DNA from: an uncultured Paenalcaligenes sp. | Lineage (GTDB): Bacteria; Pseudomonadota; Gammaproteobacteria; Burkholderiales; Burkholderiaceae_B | Assembly: GCA_947632305.1 (NCBI GenBank) | Contig: CANROS010000009.1 | Location: 1 to 38,434 of the forward strand | Length of the DNA stretch: 38,434 nt | Reading direction: 5' to 3' | Notes under the pieces: model-generated | Told to the model about the DNA's origin: nothing | The model's database searches: none | What the model saw: only the letters and a program-made list of their open reading frames with translations | Shown: piece by piece, positions 18,982 to 30,439 of the stretch | How positions within the stretch are numbered: position 1 is the stretch's first letter | How the letters are laid out: every line of letters begins with the position of its first letter | Position numbers and translations under genes: made by a program

Positions 18982-19010
18982 ATTTTATGCTAAAAGTCTT
19001 TTTTTGTCAA
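18982..19010 (-). promoter_or_regulatory. Sigma-70 promoter of infA
   Basis: In the minus direction TTGACA (19010-19005) is followed by a 17-base spacer and TAAAAT (18987-18982). This is close to consensus and should be strong. It lies in the 322-base gap 18793-19114, which otherwise holds the infA leader and the start region of the divergent exporter gene. Confidence 0.85.
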
Positions 19011-19063
19011 GGGTTTACGTTAATGCTTTTGTCTTGGCTCTAGGTTTTTTGTAGAACTTTTCA

Positions 19064-19069
19064 TATAAT
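19064..19069 (+). promoter_or_regulatory. Candidate -10 element for the DMT exporter gene
   Basis: TATAAT lies 46 bases before the exporter ATG in an AT-rich stretch. No convincing -35 is found at the usual distance. A Shine-Dalgarno AAAGGGA follows before the start. Confidence 0.4.
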
Positions 19070-19114
19070 TTTAGGTTTCGTTTGCAGCCAGATCGCTTTT
19101 AAAGGGATAAAAGC

Positions 19115-20026
19115 ATGAATCAAAAACTCACGCCCATGGCGGTGTTGTTATTAGTGATAGCAACTTTTTTGTGGGCGGGTAATGCAGTGGTAGGGCAGGT
19201 CATTAGTGACATGATTCCTCCCATTACCCTGAATTTTATCCGGTGGTTTTTGGCTTTTTTGATTCTGCTGTTATTTGGTGGGCGAGTTCTACGTTTGAAT
19301 GGGCCTGTGTGGCGCAATTGGCGTCAGTACGCAACCTTAGGTTTGCTGGGCATAGGTATGTATAACGCCTTGCTTTATATGGCTTTACATACTTCTTCGC
19401 CTATAAACGTGACCTTGGTTAATGCCAGTATGCCTATTTGGATGCTGTTGGTTGGGCGGTTATTTTTTAGCTCGTCCATTTCTTTGCGTCAGCTGGGTGG
19501 GGCTATGTTGTCTTTGGCGGGGGTAGCCGTTATTTTGGTGCGTGGCGATGTGGGCCAACTCATGCAGTTTAGGTTTGTGATTGGTGATGTTTATATGCTG
19601 ATTGCCACCATTGCTTGGGCCTTTTATAGCTGGTTGCTTAGCCAAGACCGCCATGAGCCGGAAATGAAACAAAACTGGTCGAATCTGCTCTTAGCTCAGG
19701 TCACTTTTGGCATTATGTGGTCTGGTGTGTTTACCCTAGGTGAATGGACCGTGACGGATTGGCACATAGAATGGAGCTGGGGCCTGATTTTGGCCTTGTT
19801 GTATGTCTCTATTGGCCCCGCTATTATTGCTTTTCGGTGCTGGGGTTTAGGCGTGCAACGGGTTGGCCCAGCTACGGCCGGGTTTTTTGCCAATCTAATG
19901 CCTTTGTTTGCTGCCCTGTTGTCTTTGGCTTTTTTAGGGCAGGCCCCAGAACCTTATCATGGGGTGGCTTTTGTCTTGATTGTGGGAGGCATTGTGTATG
20001 CCTCCCGAGCAACTAAGACAGCTTAG
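19115..20026 (+). CDS. DMT-superfamily transporter (EamA family, RhaT/YdcZ-like exporter)
   Basis: This 303-residue inner-membrane protein has ten predicted membrane segments arranged as two EamA repeats (about 8-140 and 155-300). The first repeat begins with ATFLWAGNAVVGQVI and the second with IGDVYMLIATIAWAFYSWLL. The family exports amino acids, nucleosides or other small metabolites; substrate is not readable. AAAGGGATAAAAGC precedes the ATG. It is divergent from infA and convergent with recJ, so it is a single-gene unit. Confidence 0.88.
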   Translation: MNQKLTPMAVLLLVIATFLWAGNAVVGQVISDMIPPITLNFIRWFLAFLILLLFGGRVLRLNGPVWRNWRQYATLGLLGIGMYNALLYMALHTSSPINVTLVNASMPIWMLLVGRLFFSSSISLRQLGGAMLSLAGVAVILVRGDVGQLMQFRFVIGDVYMLIATIAWAFYSWLLSQDRHEPEMKQNWSNLLLAQVTFGIMWSGVFTLGEWTVTDWHIEWSWGLILALLYVSIGPAIIAFRCWGLGVQRVGPATAGFFANLMPLFAALLSLAFLGQAPEPYHGVAFVLIVGGIVYASRATKTA

Positions 20027-20042
20027 CCTTTGTTAACGATTT

Positions 20043-21749
20043 TTAATGTTGAGCAAACTCGACCATCAGTTGCACTTGGCTTTGACCGTTCCAATGGTTG
20101 ATGTCTAGCCTATAGGCCATCTCAATGTGATCCGCTACAGGTTCATTTTGATTAAACCAAATGGCATCAAAAATGAGACCATCGCGCTCTACGCGTAATT
20201 TCAGGTGTTTGTCTTTGAGAACGCGTTGGTGGATGACCTTAAACTGGTCCACAAAGGTGGGGGCGGGAAAACCAGCGCCCCAGACCTGTTGCGCTAATAG
20301 CTCGGCAGTGCCCAAGTCCATAAATGTGGAGTCCAAAGAACCATCGTGTTCGATCACAGGGTCAAAGTGACTTTTGCCGGTAAAAGCAATGACAGCGTCA
20401 TCAAAAGCCTGTTGGAATTGGGGCAAAGCCTGAGCAGGAATACTTAGACCAGCTGCCATGGCATGGCCGCCAAATTTCAAAATAAGACTCGGATGCTGTT
20501 TAGAGACTAAATCCAATACATCACGTAAATGCACATCTGGAATGGAACGCCCGGAGCCTTTTAGTTCGCCATTATCCCCAGGAGCAAAGGCAATAGTAGG
20601 GCGCCAGTAGCGCTCTTTAAGACGAGAAGCCACCAAGCCCACAACGCCCTGATGCCAGCCTGCCTGATAAACACAGACGCTAGCGCGAGGCTCTAGCTGC
20701 ATCATTTGATCCACAGACTGCAAGGCGCTTTGGTGCATTTGGGTTTCGATTTGACGACGAGCTTGATTAATGCGGTCCAGTTCTTGGGCCAGCTCCATCG
20801 CCTCTAGTGGGTCATCCGTACATAAACAGCGAATGCCGATGCTCATGTCATCTAGACGGCCTGCCGCATTAATGCGCGGGCCAATAGCAAAACCTAAGTC
20901 AAAGCCGTTGGCTTGCTCGGGTTGGCGGCCTGCTACGTTAAATAGGGCTTGAATGCCTGCGTGGGCACGGCCTTGGCGAATTTGTTTAAGCCCCTGTGTC
21001 ACTAGCAAGCGGTTATTCGCATCTAGCTTAACCACGTCGGCGACGGTTCCCAGAGCTAAAATGTCCGCTAATTGGTCCAGACGCGGCTGGTCTTCGAGGT
21101 CAAAGGCACCCCGTTCGCGTAGTTCTGCACGCAAGGCCAACATTAAATAAAAGATGACCCCTACACCTGCGAGGTTTTTAGAGGGGAAAGTGCAGTTAGG
21201 GTGGCTGGGGTTAATAATGGCCGCGGCGGCGGGTAAGGCGTCGCCAGGCAGGTGGTGGTCAGTAATCAGCACGCGTATGCCCAGTTCATTAGCGAGCTGA
21301 ACGCCGTCAACACTGGCAATGCCGTTATCTACGGTCACGATTAAATCAGGTTTGCCATTGGGGTGTTGCACCAGTAGCTCGATCACCTCGGGGGATAAGC
21401 CATAACCCGTTTCAAAGCGATTGGGTACAAAAAAATCAACATCTGCCCCCATTTCTGTGAGTGCGCGCATACCAATGGCACAGGCGGTGGCGCCATCGCA
21501 GTCGTAGTCAGCCACTATCACTATACGCCATTGCTCTTCAATGGCATCGGCTAGGAGTTGGGTGCCTTGCTGTATATCATGCAAGTCATGAGGCGACAAT
21601 AAGGCATTCCACCGTGAGCTGGTTTGCTGAATATCCGTTACATGGCGAGCTGCAAATAATTGGGCTAAAAGGGGGTGCAAGCCAGCCGCATTGAGTTGGT
21701 TGGCGATAGCAGGTTGAGGCGGGCGAGGACTTAAGACTGGGCGAGCCAA
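20043..21749 (-). CDS. recJ: Single-stranded-DNA-specific exonuclease RecJ
   Basis: RecJ degrades single-stranded DNA 5'-3' in recombination, mismatch and base-excision repair. I place the start at TTG 21749 (MARPVLSPRPP), because GGAG sits six bases before it and this fits related RecJ N-termini. The open frame reaches TTG 21791 but lacks a ribosome site there. With this start the 568 residues carry DYDCDG (81-86), VTVDNGI, the DHH motif TDHHLPGD (164-166), GPRINAAGRLDDM, and a DHHA1 domain with GVVGLVASRLKERY and GGHAMAAGLSI. All metal ligands appear intact. It overlaps the end of the preceding COG4255-like gene by 19 bases, so the two are translationally coupled. Confidence 0.95.
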   Translation of the reverse strand: MARPVLSPRPPQPAIANQLNAAGLHPLLAQLFAARHVTDIQQTSSRWNALLSPHDLHDIQQGTQLLADAIEEQWRIVIVADYDCDGATACAIGMRALTEMGADVDFFVPNRFETGYGLSPEVIELLVQHPNGKPDLIVTVDNGIASVDGVQLANELGIRVLITDHHLPGDALPAAAAIINPSHPNCTFPSKNLAGVGVIFYLMLALRAELRERGAFDLEDQPRLDQLADILALGTVADVVKLDANNRLLVTQGLKQIRQGRAHAGIQALFNVAGRQPEQANGFDLGFAIGPRINAAGRLDDMSIGIRCLCTDDPLEAMELAQELDRINQARRQIETQMHQSALQSVDQMMQLEPRASVCVYQAGWHQGVVGLVASRLKERYWRPTIAFAPGDNGELKGSGRSIPDVHLRDVLDLVSKQHPSLILKFGGHAMAAGLSIPAQALPQFQQAFDDAVIAFTGKSHFDPVIEHDGSLDSTFMDLGTAELLAQQVWGAGFPAPTFVDQFKVIHQRVLKDKHLKLRVERDGLIFDAIWFNQNEPVADHIEMAYRLDINHWNGQSQVQLMVEFAQH

Positions 21750-22681
21750 TGGGTTCTCCAAGTTGAAGTAGGTGGAATAAAACGATGCCAAAACCGCACC
21801 GGGTGTGGACTAGCACTGAGTAATTGTTCGGTATTACTTAAAATAATTTGTGGCTGCTCGACGAGCAATGGGGGCAGCGCTTGATCAATCGTTTGTAGTT
21901 GTTGTAGCCAAGTGCCCCAGTCTTGACGTAAATACGCTTGAGTTAACTCATGGAAATGTAACAGAGAGCGAGGTTGGGGCTGCCAGCTAGCCGGGCTTAG
22001 ACCGCCTATGGGCCATAAGCTATTAATAGGGGGCAGCTGTAGGCTTTGACGTTGTTGATTGACAGGGTGATTAAAATACAGCATTTGCAGCTCGTTCACA
22101 AAACGACGCCAAGCTTTGGTGCGTGGGTCTTGATCCCACCAATCGTTGACTGCACTACGGCTTACTAATTGTGGGCTGGCAAAAATAGGGGGTAGTTCAA
22201 TCTGACTACTTAACTGCCAATGCGTAGTGGACCAAGCCTGCAAAGTAAATGGGGTGTCGTCGCAAAGCGCTTGGGCGGACTCGAGCAAGGCTTGGCTTTG
22301 AGCGTCATTAATGTCAAGTTGATCGGCTGGAATCAACGCAGCGCCATCCCGCGAGGGTGCCATATGGATTAGCTCTACGAGCCAAAAAGGGCTGTGGCTA
22401 GTGGGGTCTGGTTTTTTTTCTGCTTGCGTTGCTAACAAAAGAGCTAAAGCTGCGTTATGCTTTGCAGTCGAAGCATTAAATTGTGCCTGTTCAATTTGCC
22501 AAAATTCCAATGCAGTACAGCGGTTTTGCTCTAGGTTGGGACGTAACCGTTGGCTCTGACACTGATCTAAATACTGCAGTAGATTCGGTGCGTAGGTGGG
22601 AAATTGTTTTAAAAGATCCGCTGCAATCGCAGGGGGCGCAAGCGCTTCGCTTAGTACAATACAAGAATTAGCAGCAGTCAT
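21731..22681 (-). CDS. Conserved hypothetical protein, COG4255-like (recJ partner)
   Basis: This 316-residue protein has no signal peptide or membrane segment. The most conserved-looking block is DPRTKAWRRFVNELQM followed by HPVNQQR (205-211) and NSLWPIGG (220-227). This resembles a betaproteobacterial family often labelled as a putative phosphoglycerate-mutase-related or regulatory protein, found just upstream of recJ. No catalytic motif is recognisable and I assign no function. Its end overlaps recJ by 19 bases. Its start codon is only 14 bases from the divergent lolC start, so any promoter must lie inside lolC or within that tiny spacer. Confidence 0.75.
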   Translation of the reverse strand: MTAANSCIVLSEALAPPAIAADLLKQFPTYAPNLLQYLDQCQSQRLRPNLEQNRCTALEFWQIEQAQFNASTAKHNAALALLLATQAEKKPDPTSHSPFWLVELIHMAPSRDGAALIPADQLDINDAQSQALLESAQALCDDTPFTLQAWSTTHWQLSSQIELPPIFASPQLVSRSAVNDWWDQDPRTKAWRRFVNELQMLYFNHPVNQQRQSLQLPPINSLWPIGGLSPASWQPQPRSLLHFHELTQAYLRQDWGTWLQQLQTIDQALPPLLVEQPQIILSNTEQLLSASPHPVRFWHRFIPPTSTWRTHWLAQS

Positions 22682-22695
22682 TAACGGTAGAGTCT

Positions 22696-23967
22696 ATGTT
22701 TTATGAGTTTTGGATAGGCGCGCGTTACGCGGGCTTAGCAAGAGGTGGTCGAGGCACCAAGCGTAAAGATCGCTTCGTATCATTTATAGCAATCAGTTCA
22801 ATGACTGGTATTGCTTTAGGGGTAGCAGCATTGATTATTGTGCTGTCTGTTATGAATGGGTTTCAAACCCAAGTACGAGACCGCATGCTGTCTGTGCTGC
22901 CGCACATTGAATTATATGTGCACGGCAATTCCCATCAAGAGGTATTGTCGCATTGGCAAGCCCTTGCAGACAATGCCAAAGAAAATAATGAGGTGGTGGG
23001 GGCGGCTCCTTTTGTGGCGGCTCAAGCCATGCTAGTGCGGGGTGAAAAACTGAATGGCGTACAAATTCGCGGCATTGATCCTGCGCTCGAGCATGAGGTG
23101 TCGGAGCTAGAGCAGCAAATGGTAGTGAATCAGCTAGATAGTTTGGTTGAAGGCGAGTTTGGTTTGGTTTTGGGTTTGCAATTGGCTCAGTCTCTAGGGG
23201 TGGGCGAGGGCGACACCTTAATGTTGATGGCGCCGCAGGGCAGCATTTCCCCGGCAGGTTTTGCGCCACGTATGCGCCAATTTAAAGTAGTGGGCTTGTA
23301 TTCGTCAGGTCATTATGAGTACGACTCCACCTTGGCATTTGTACATTATGAAGACGCGGCCCGGGTTTTCAGAGACAGTGGCAACAGCGGGGTGCGTTTA
23401 CGCATTGCCGATATGCAAAAAGCCCCGCAGGTAGGTCAACAGTTGCGCATGAGCTTGCCTTTGAGCGTGTATGTCAGTGATTGGACCCAAAATAACCGTA
23501 CGTGGTTTGCTGCCGTTCAAACTGAAAAACGCATGATGTTTTTGATTTTGACTCTTATTGTGGCGGTAGCGGCTTTTAATTTATTGTCATCGTTAGTGAT
23601 GGCAGTAAAAGATAAACGCAGTGATATTGCGATTCTACGTACTATTGGTGCCACGCCCGGCAGCATTGGTTTAATATTTTTGGTTCAAGGCGCATTAATC
23701 GGCGTGTTGGGCACGCTAATTGGTGTCAGCTTGGGGGCCTTGGTTGCTTACAACATTGATGTGATCGTGCCGTTCCTAGAAAATCTAACCGGCCAAGAGT
23801 TTTTGCCACAACAAATTTACTTTATTAGTCAAATGCCTTCTAACCCTTCGGTGACGGATATGACAATTATAGGGGTGACCTCGCTGGTGCTTTCTTTGTT
23901 AGCCACGCTGTACCCCAGCTGGCGTGCTTCTAAACTTCAACCTGCGCAGGTGCTACGTCATGACTAA
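22696..23967 (+). CDS. lolC: Lipoprotein-releasing ABC transporter permease (LolC/LolE family, possibly LolF)
   Basis: The inner-membrane permease releases outer-membrane lipoproteins to LolA. In 423 residues there are four membrane segments (about 30-55, 272-297, 318-345, 372-400) around a large periplasmic domain (about 56-270), the MacB/FtsX fold. The N-terminus FYEFWIGARY and VSFIAISSMTGIALGVAALI are typical of LolC/E. Only one permease gene is found with lolD, whereas E. coli has lolC-lolD-lolE. It may be a LolF-type subunit working as a homodimer. The stop overlaps the lolD start by 8 bases. Confidence 0.93.
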   Translation: MFYEFWIGARYAGLARGGRGTKRKDRFVSFIAISSMTGIALGVAALIIVLSVMNGFQTQVRDRMLSVLPHIELYVHGNSHQEVLSHWQALADNAKENNEVVGAAPFVAAQAMLVRGEKLNGVQIRGIDPALEHEVSELEQQMVVNQLDSLVEGEFGLVLGLQLAQSLGVGEGDTLMLMAPQGSISPAGFAPRMRQFKVVGLYSSGHYEYDSTLAFVHYEDAARVFRDSGNSGVRLRIADMQKAPQVGQQLRMSLPLSVYVSDWTQNNRTWFAAVQTEKRMMFLILTLIVAVAAFNLLSSLVMAVKDKRSDIAILRTIGATPGSIGLIFLVQGALIGVLGTLIGVSLGALVAYNIDVIVPFLENLTGQEFLPQQIYFISQMPSNPSVTDMTIIGVTSLVLSLLATLYPSWRASKLQPAQVLRHD

Positions 23968-24646
23968 ACCCTCTTTAGTAATCCAAGCCGAGCACATTCA
24001 GCGTAGCTATGTGGATGGTGGCGTCACAGTAGAGGTCTTACGTGATGTGAATTTACACGTGCCTGCGGGGGAAATGGTGGCCATCGTGGGGGCGTCTGGC
24101 TCGGGTAAAAGCACGTTGTTGCATGTGTTAGGTTTATTGGATCAGCCCAGTGCTGGCCGTTTAAGCGTGGCGGGCCAAGAAGCCGCTAGTCTTAATGAAA
24201 AAAAACGCAGTGTGATTCGTAACCGTCACTTGGGCTTTGTGTATCAGTTTCATCACTTATTGCCCGAGTTCTCTGCTTTAGACAATGTGGCCATGCCTTT
24301 GATTGTGCGGGGCGTGTCGCGCCCTGAGGCCCGCGCACAGGCGGCTGCCTTGATTAAACAGGTGGGTTTGGCACAACGGGTCGAGCATTATCCGGGGCAG
24401 CTTTCTGGGGGCGAACGTCAACGTATTGCCTTAGCGCGCGCCCTAGTGACACAACCTGATTGTGTTTTAGCTGATGAGCCCACGGGCAACTTAGACCGAG
24501 AGACCGCTCAGACTATGTTTGAGCTGTTGCAAACCATGAATCAAGAGCTGGGCATTGCTTTTGTGATTGTGACTCACGATCCCGCCTTAGCCGCTTTGGC
24601 CCATCGTCAGCTTAATATGGAGCAAGGAGTCTTACACGGATGTTAA
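23960..24646 (+). CDS. lolD: Lipoprotein-releasing system ATP-binding protein LolD
   Basis: LolD is the cytoplasmic ATPase that powers lipoprotein release by the Lol permease. I start it at ATG 23960 (MTKPSLVIQAEHIQRSY), which overlaps the lolC end by 8 bases. The longer frame from 23924 adds residues unlike the family. The 228-residue protein has Walker A GASGSGKS (44-51), the ABC signature LSGGERQR and Walker B CVLADEPTGN. Its end overlaps the tatD start by 7 bases, so lolC-lolD-tatD is coupled. Confidence 0.96.
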   Translation: MTKPSLVIQAEHIQRSYVDGGVTVEVLRDVNLHVPAGEMVAIVGASGSGKSTLLHVLGLLDQPSAGRLSVAGQEAASLNEKKRSVIRNRHLGFVYQFHHLLPEFSALDNVAMPLIVRGVSRPEARAQAAALIKQVGLAQRVEHYPGQLSGGERQRIALARALVTQPDCVLADEPTGNLDRETAQTMFELLQTMNQELGIAFVIVTHDPALAALAHRQLNMEQGVLHGC

Positions 24647-25464
24647 TAGATACGCACTGCCATTTAGATGCTGAAGAGTTTAGCGAATCTGCCGCCGAGC
24701 TGGTGCAGGCGGCTAGGCAAAATGGGGTGCGTTATATTGTGATTCCAGCCGTAGCTAAAGCTAACTTCACTACTGTGCAGCATTTAGCTCAGCAGCATAC
24801 GGAGCTGGTGTATGCGTTGGGCATTCATCCCTTGTTTGTACCTCAAGCCGAACTCAGTGATTTGGATGCGCTAGAACAAGCCTTGGAGCAGGCTGTCGCC
24901 GATCCGCGTTTAGTCGCTGTGGGTGAAATAGGCTTGGATTTTTTTGTGCCCGAGCTGAAAACACCGGCCATGCAAGAAAAACAACGCTATTTTTATGAAG
25001 CACAGTTGAAATTAGCGCGCCAGTTTGATTTGCCAGTCTTGCTGCATGTGCGGCGCTCTCAGGATCAAATCTTAAAATACTTGCGCCGCCATCCGGGCTC
25101 CACCGGTATTGCCCATGCCTTTAATGGCAGTCACCAACAAGCGCAACAGTTTATGGATCTGGGTTTTGCGCTGGGCTTTGGGGGGGCAATGACGTTCACT
25201 CGTGCTAAACAAATTCGCCGTTTAGCCGCTGAAATAGCGTTGGCGCACGTAGTGTTGGAAACGGATGCGCCGGATATTGGGCCAGCGTGGTTAGATAGAA
25301 AAGCGGATCCCGCCCAATACAATAGACCGGCCGAGCTGGCTGCTATTGCTGAGGTCTTGGCACAGCTACGACAACAGCCCATTGATCAAATTCATGCGCA
25401 GACTAGCGCCACGGCATTTAGCGTCTTGCCACGCCTAGCGCAATGGCATCAACAAAACAGCTAA
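24640..25464 (+). CDS. TatD-family metal-dependent DNase/hydrolase
   Basis: TatD proteins are TIM-barrel metal hydrolases with DNase or 3'-5' exonuclease activity linked to DNA repair and RNA/protein quality control. The 274-residue protein has all metal ligands: His6 and His8 (DTHCHLD), Glu96 (VGEIGLD), His136 (LLHVR), His159 (IAHAFNG) and Asp209 (LETDAPD). The start overlaps lolD by 7 bases. It could be the TatD or YcfH/YjjV type; YcfH next to lolCD-like genes is common, so I give no symbol. A strong terminator follows. Confidence 0.93.
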   Translation: MLIDTHCHLDAEEFSESAAELVQAARQNGVRYIVIPAVAKANFTTVQHLAQQHTELVYALGIHPLFVPQAELSDLDALEQALEQAVADPRLVAVGEIGLDFFVPELKTPAMQEKQRYFYEAQLKLARQFDLPVLLHVRRSQDQILKYLRRHPGSTGIAHAFNGSHQQAQQFMDLGFALGFGGAMTFTRAKQIRRLAAEIALAHVVLETDAPDIGPAWLDRKADPAQYNRPAELAAIAEVLAQLRQQPIDQIHAQTSATAFSVLPRLAQWHQQNS

Positions 25465-25508
25465 TGTCTTTAGGCTATTCGGGTTTTACCTCTAGGTCAG
25501 ACTCAGCA

Positions 25509-25539
25509 CAAAGCCCCCTTTTATAGGGGGCTTTTTTAT
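25509..25539 (+). terminator. Intrinsic terminator after tatD
   Basis: AAGCCCCC (25511-25518) pairs perfectly with GGGGGCTT (25526-25533) around TTTTATA and is followed by TTTTATA. It ends the lolC-lolD-tatD unit 25 bases before comEC. Confidence 0.93.
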
Positions 25540-25563
25540 ACCCTCAAGTAAAGGGGGGTGGCT

Positions 25564-28062
25564 ATGGTTAAAGTGCTGGCGGGGCTGGTGGTAGGGGCTA
25601 CATTGTGGGTGCATCAATGGGCTCAGTTGTGGACAAGCTCTACGCAGTGGCTGATGGCAGGGGGTATTTTTTTGCTCGCAGCATTAGCTATTTGGTCTAG
25701 AAAAAAATATCGATTGCGTTGGGCTTTAGTGTTGATAGGTGCGTTTGGGTTAGCGCTCTTGAATACGAACTACCAAGCGCAGCAACGTTTGGCTCAACAG
25801 CTGCCGCCCTCCGAGGAGAACAAAGCCTTTAAGTTAGTTGTGCAAATAGACGGTTTAGCTCGTCTGAATCCCACCAGTCGTTATGTGACGGCCACGGTGT
25901 TGCGGTCGCATCCAGCGGGCGTGCCCGAGCAGATCGCTTTGGTTTGGTCCAAAGGAGAATGGGGTGGACCGTATTCACGTCCTGCAACGGTGGGCTTTCC
26001 TGAGCTGATTCCTGGACAACAGTGGGCGGTCACCGCTTATATCAAAACGCCGCACGGGGCACGTAACCCAGGCGGTTTTGATTATGAAGGCTATGTGTTT
26101 GCTCAAGGGGTTCGGGCCATCGCTCAAGTCCGAGGTACGCCGGAGTTACTGAGTCAAACACCTCAGCGGTGGAGCCTAGGTCTAGTGGCGCAGCGTTGGC
26201 GTCATCATTTACGCGCGGCCATGTTGCCTTATGTAGAGCCATTGCGTTGGGGCGGGGTGGTATTGGCGTTGTCCATAGGGGATCAGGCCAGTATTGATGC
26301 GGCCGACTGGCGCACGTTTAATCGGACTGGCCTCACGCATTTGGTTTCCATTAGCGGCAGTCATGTCACTTTGTTGGCTAGTGTGAGTGCGGTGGTTTTT
26401 GCTTGGTTGTGGCGACGACTGCGTTGGGGCGCGCAGCCTTTGGCGCATTATTTACCGGCGCAGTTGGCGGCGGCGTGGTTGGCTTTAGTCATGGCGGGAT
26501 TGTATAGCTTGATTGCTGGCTGGGAGGTACCAGCACGGCGCACGTTTTTTATGTTCAGTGTGGCGGTATTGAGCTTAACGCTGCGCTTGCCCTTGTCTGT
26601 GACGGAAATGGTGGCGGTGGCCGCTATAGGGGTGGTGGTGTTTGACCCGTGGTCGGTATTAGCCAGTGGTTTTTGGTTGTCTTTTGGTGCTGTGATGTTG
26701 TTGGTGCATTGTGCGGGGTGGAGTGGGGTTCGCTTAGCGCATCAACGTCTACCTTGGTGGCGTAGGTCGTGGCAACAGTTTTGGGTGGCCTCAAAATGGC
26801 AGTTAGTTATTAGTTTGGCTTTGTTGCCGCCATTGGCTTTTTTGTTTTTTGAGATGTCTTTGGTGTCGCCTGCTTCCAATGCGTATGGCATTCCGTTGAT
26901 TGGCTTGGTGATCACGCCTTTGGCTTTGTTATTTGCCGTGCTTAGCGTGCTGCAGCTTGAAAGCTTGTCGCAGTGGGTTTTGGCATTGTGTCATGCGTGT
27001 TTGGAGTTGACCATGTGGCCCACTGAGTGGTTAGCACAGCTGGATTTGGCGAGTTTGCCAGCTAGCAGAGCGCCCAGTTGGGTGTTAGTACTGGCTTTGG
27101 TCGGGGTGCTGTGGGCCTTGAGTCCCAAAGCCTTACGTTGGGCCGCCTTGGGCTGGGGCCTTATTTTACCTGCTTTATTTTGGCGGCCTACGCCCATAGC
27201 AGCGGGTGAATGGCGGTTGCATGTATTGGATGTGGGCCAAGGCAGTGCCATTGTGATTGAAACGGCTCACCATACTTTTTTATTTGATGCGGGGGTACGA
27301 CGCAGTTGGGATAGCGATGAGGGCGCACGTACCATCGTGCCTTATTTGCATAGCTTGGGTAAATTGCGTTTGGATGGCTTGATTTTATCGCATGCTGATT
27401 TGGATCATGTGGGCGGTACCTTGAGTGTATTGGAACGTTTAAAAGTTGAGCAGGTTTATAGTTCGTTTGATTTGGCGTCTTATATAAAACGAGAGCTGCG
27501 TTTGCTTAAACAACACACCGTGCCTTATTCCTATGCGCCAGTCAGCACGCCTTGCCAGCGCGGCACTAGCTGGGAGGTAGATGGGGTGCGTTTTCAGTTT
27601 TACTGGCCTAACCCTACGCATTATGAACAAAATGCGAATACGGATAAAAATGGGAACAGTTGTGTGTTGGGCATCCAAGGGACACACCACAAAGCCATTT
27701 TTACGGGTGATATAGGCCATGCTCAGGAAAAGCAGCTGATAGAGGCTGGGCTGGGTTCGTATGAAGTCGTCATTGCCGGGCACCATGGTTCTAAAACTTC
27801 TTCAGGCGCTTTATGGGTACAGCACCATCAAGCCCAAGTCGCGGTTGCCCAAGTCGGGTGGTGGAATCGGTTTGGTCACCCTCATGAAGAAGTTGAACAG
27901 CGTTGGCGGCTAGCGGGCACCGCTTTTTATAGAACCGATTTTGATGGGGCCGTGGTCATACATGCTCAAACAGAGCAATTGCAGGTGCGCACCGAACGTC
28001 GTGCTGCCGCACGGTATTGGCAAAATGCGTTTTCTCGTCTAGAAGACAAGGGTAATTACTAG
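25564..28062 (+). CDS. comEC: ComEC/Rec2 DNA-uptake channel protein
   Basis: ComEC forms the inner-membrane channel for single-stranded DNA during natural transformation. I choose ATG 25564, preceded by AAAGGGGGG; a GTG at 25558 would overlap that ribosome site. The 832 residues include N-terminal membrane segments with a DUF4131 region (about 1-190) and the competence membrane domain (about 215-520; THLVSISGSHVTLLA). The C-terminal metallo-beta-lactamase domain (about 549-830) has HADLDH at 610-615 and AGHHGSKTSS. No break is seen, so the gene looks functional. It stands alone between two terminator/spacer regions. Competence also requires pilus genes outside the window. Confidence 0.94.
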   Translation: MVKVLAGLVVGATLWVHQWAQLWTSSTQWLMAGGIFLLAALAIWSRKKYRLRWALVLIGAFGLALLNTNYQAQQRLAQQLPPSEENKAFKLVVQIDGLARLNPTSRYVTATVLRSHPAGVPEQIALVWSKGEWGGPYSRPATVGFPELIPGQQWAVTAYIKTPHGARNPGGFDYEGYVFAQGVRAIAQVRGTPELLSQTPQRWSLGLVAQRWRHHLRAAMLPYVEPLRWGGVVLALSIGDQASIDAADWRTFNRTGLTHLVSISGSHVTLLASVSAVVFAWLWRRLRWGAQPLAHYLPAQLAAAWLALVMAGLYSLIAGWEVPARRTFFMFSVAVLSLTLRLPLSVTEMVAVAAIGVVVFDPWSVLASGFWLSFGAVMLLVHCAGWSGVRLAHQRLPWWRRSWQQFWVASKWQLVISLALLPPLAFLFFEMSLVSPASNAYGIPLIGLVITPLALLFAVLSVLQLESLSQWVLALCHACLELTMWPTEWLAQLDLASLPASRAPSWVLVLALVGVLWALSPKALRWAALGWGLILPALFWRPTPIAAGEWRLHVLDVGQGSAIVIETAHHTFLFDAGVRRSWDSDEGARTIVPYLHSLGKLRLDGLILSHADLDHVGGTLSVLERLKVEQVYSSFDLASYIKRELRLLKQHTVPYSYAPVSTPCQRGTSWEVDGVRFQFYWPNPTHYEQNANTDKNGNSCVLGIQGTHHKAIFTGDIGHAQEKQLIEAGLGSYEVVIAGHHGSKTSSGALWVQHHQAQVAVAQVGWWNRFGHPHEEVEQRWRLAGTAFYRTDFDGAVVIHAQTEQLQVRTERRAAARYWQNAFSRLEDKGNY

Positions 28063-28145
28063 CTAAGCCTTAGTTGCATATTTCTGTTGGCACGCTAAAG
28101 TGAAATAAAGCTCACAAGGCTAAGCAAAATAATCACAGATGTTGA

Positions 28146-30436
<2,291 letters not shown>

Positions 30437-30439
30437 GCC

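Noticed and set aside
28108-28123. TGGCACG upstream of bkdA1, like a sigma-54 -24 element
   Set aside because: At the required -12 position the sequence is AGTGA, without the essential TTGC, so it cannot be called a sigma-54 promoter.
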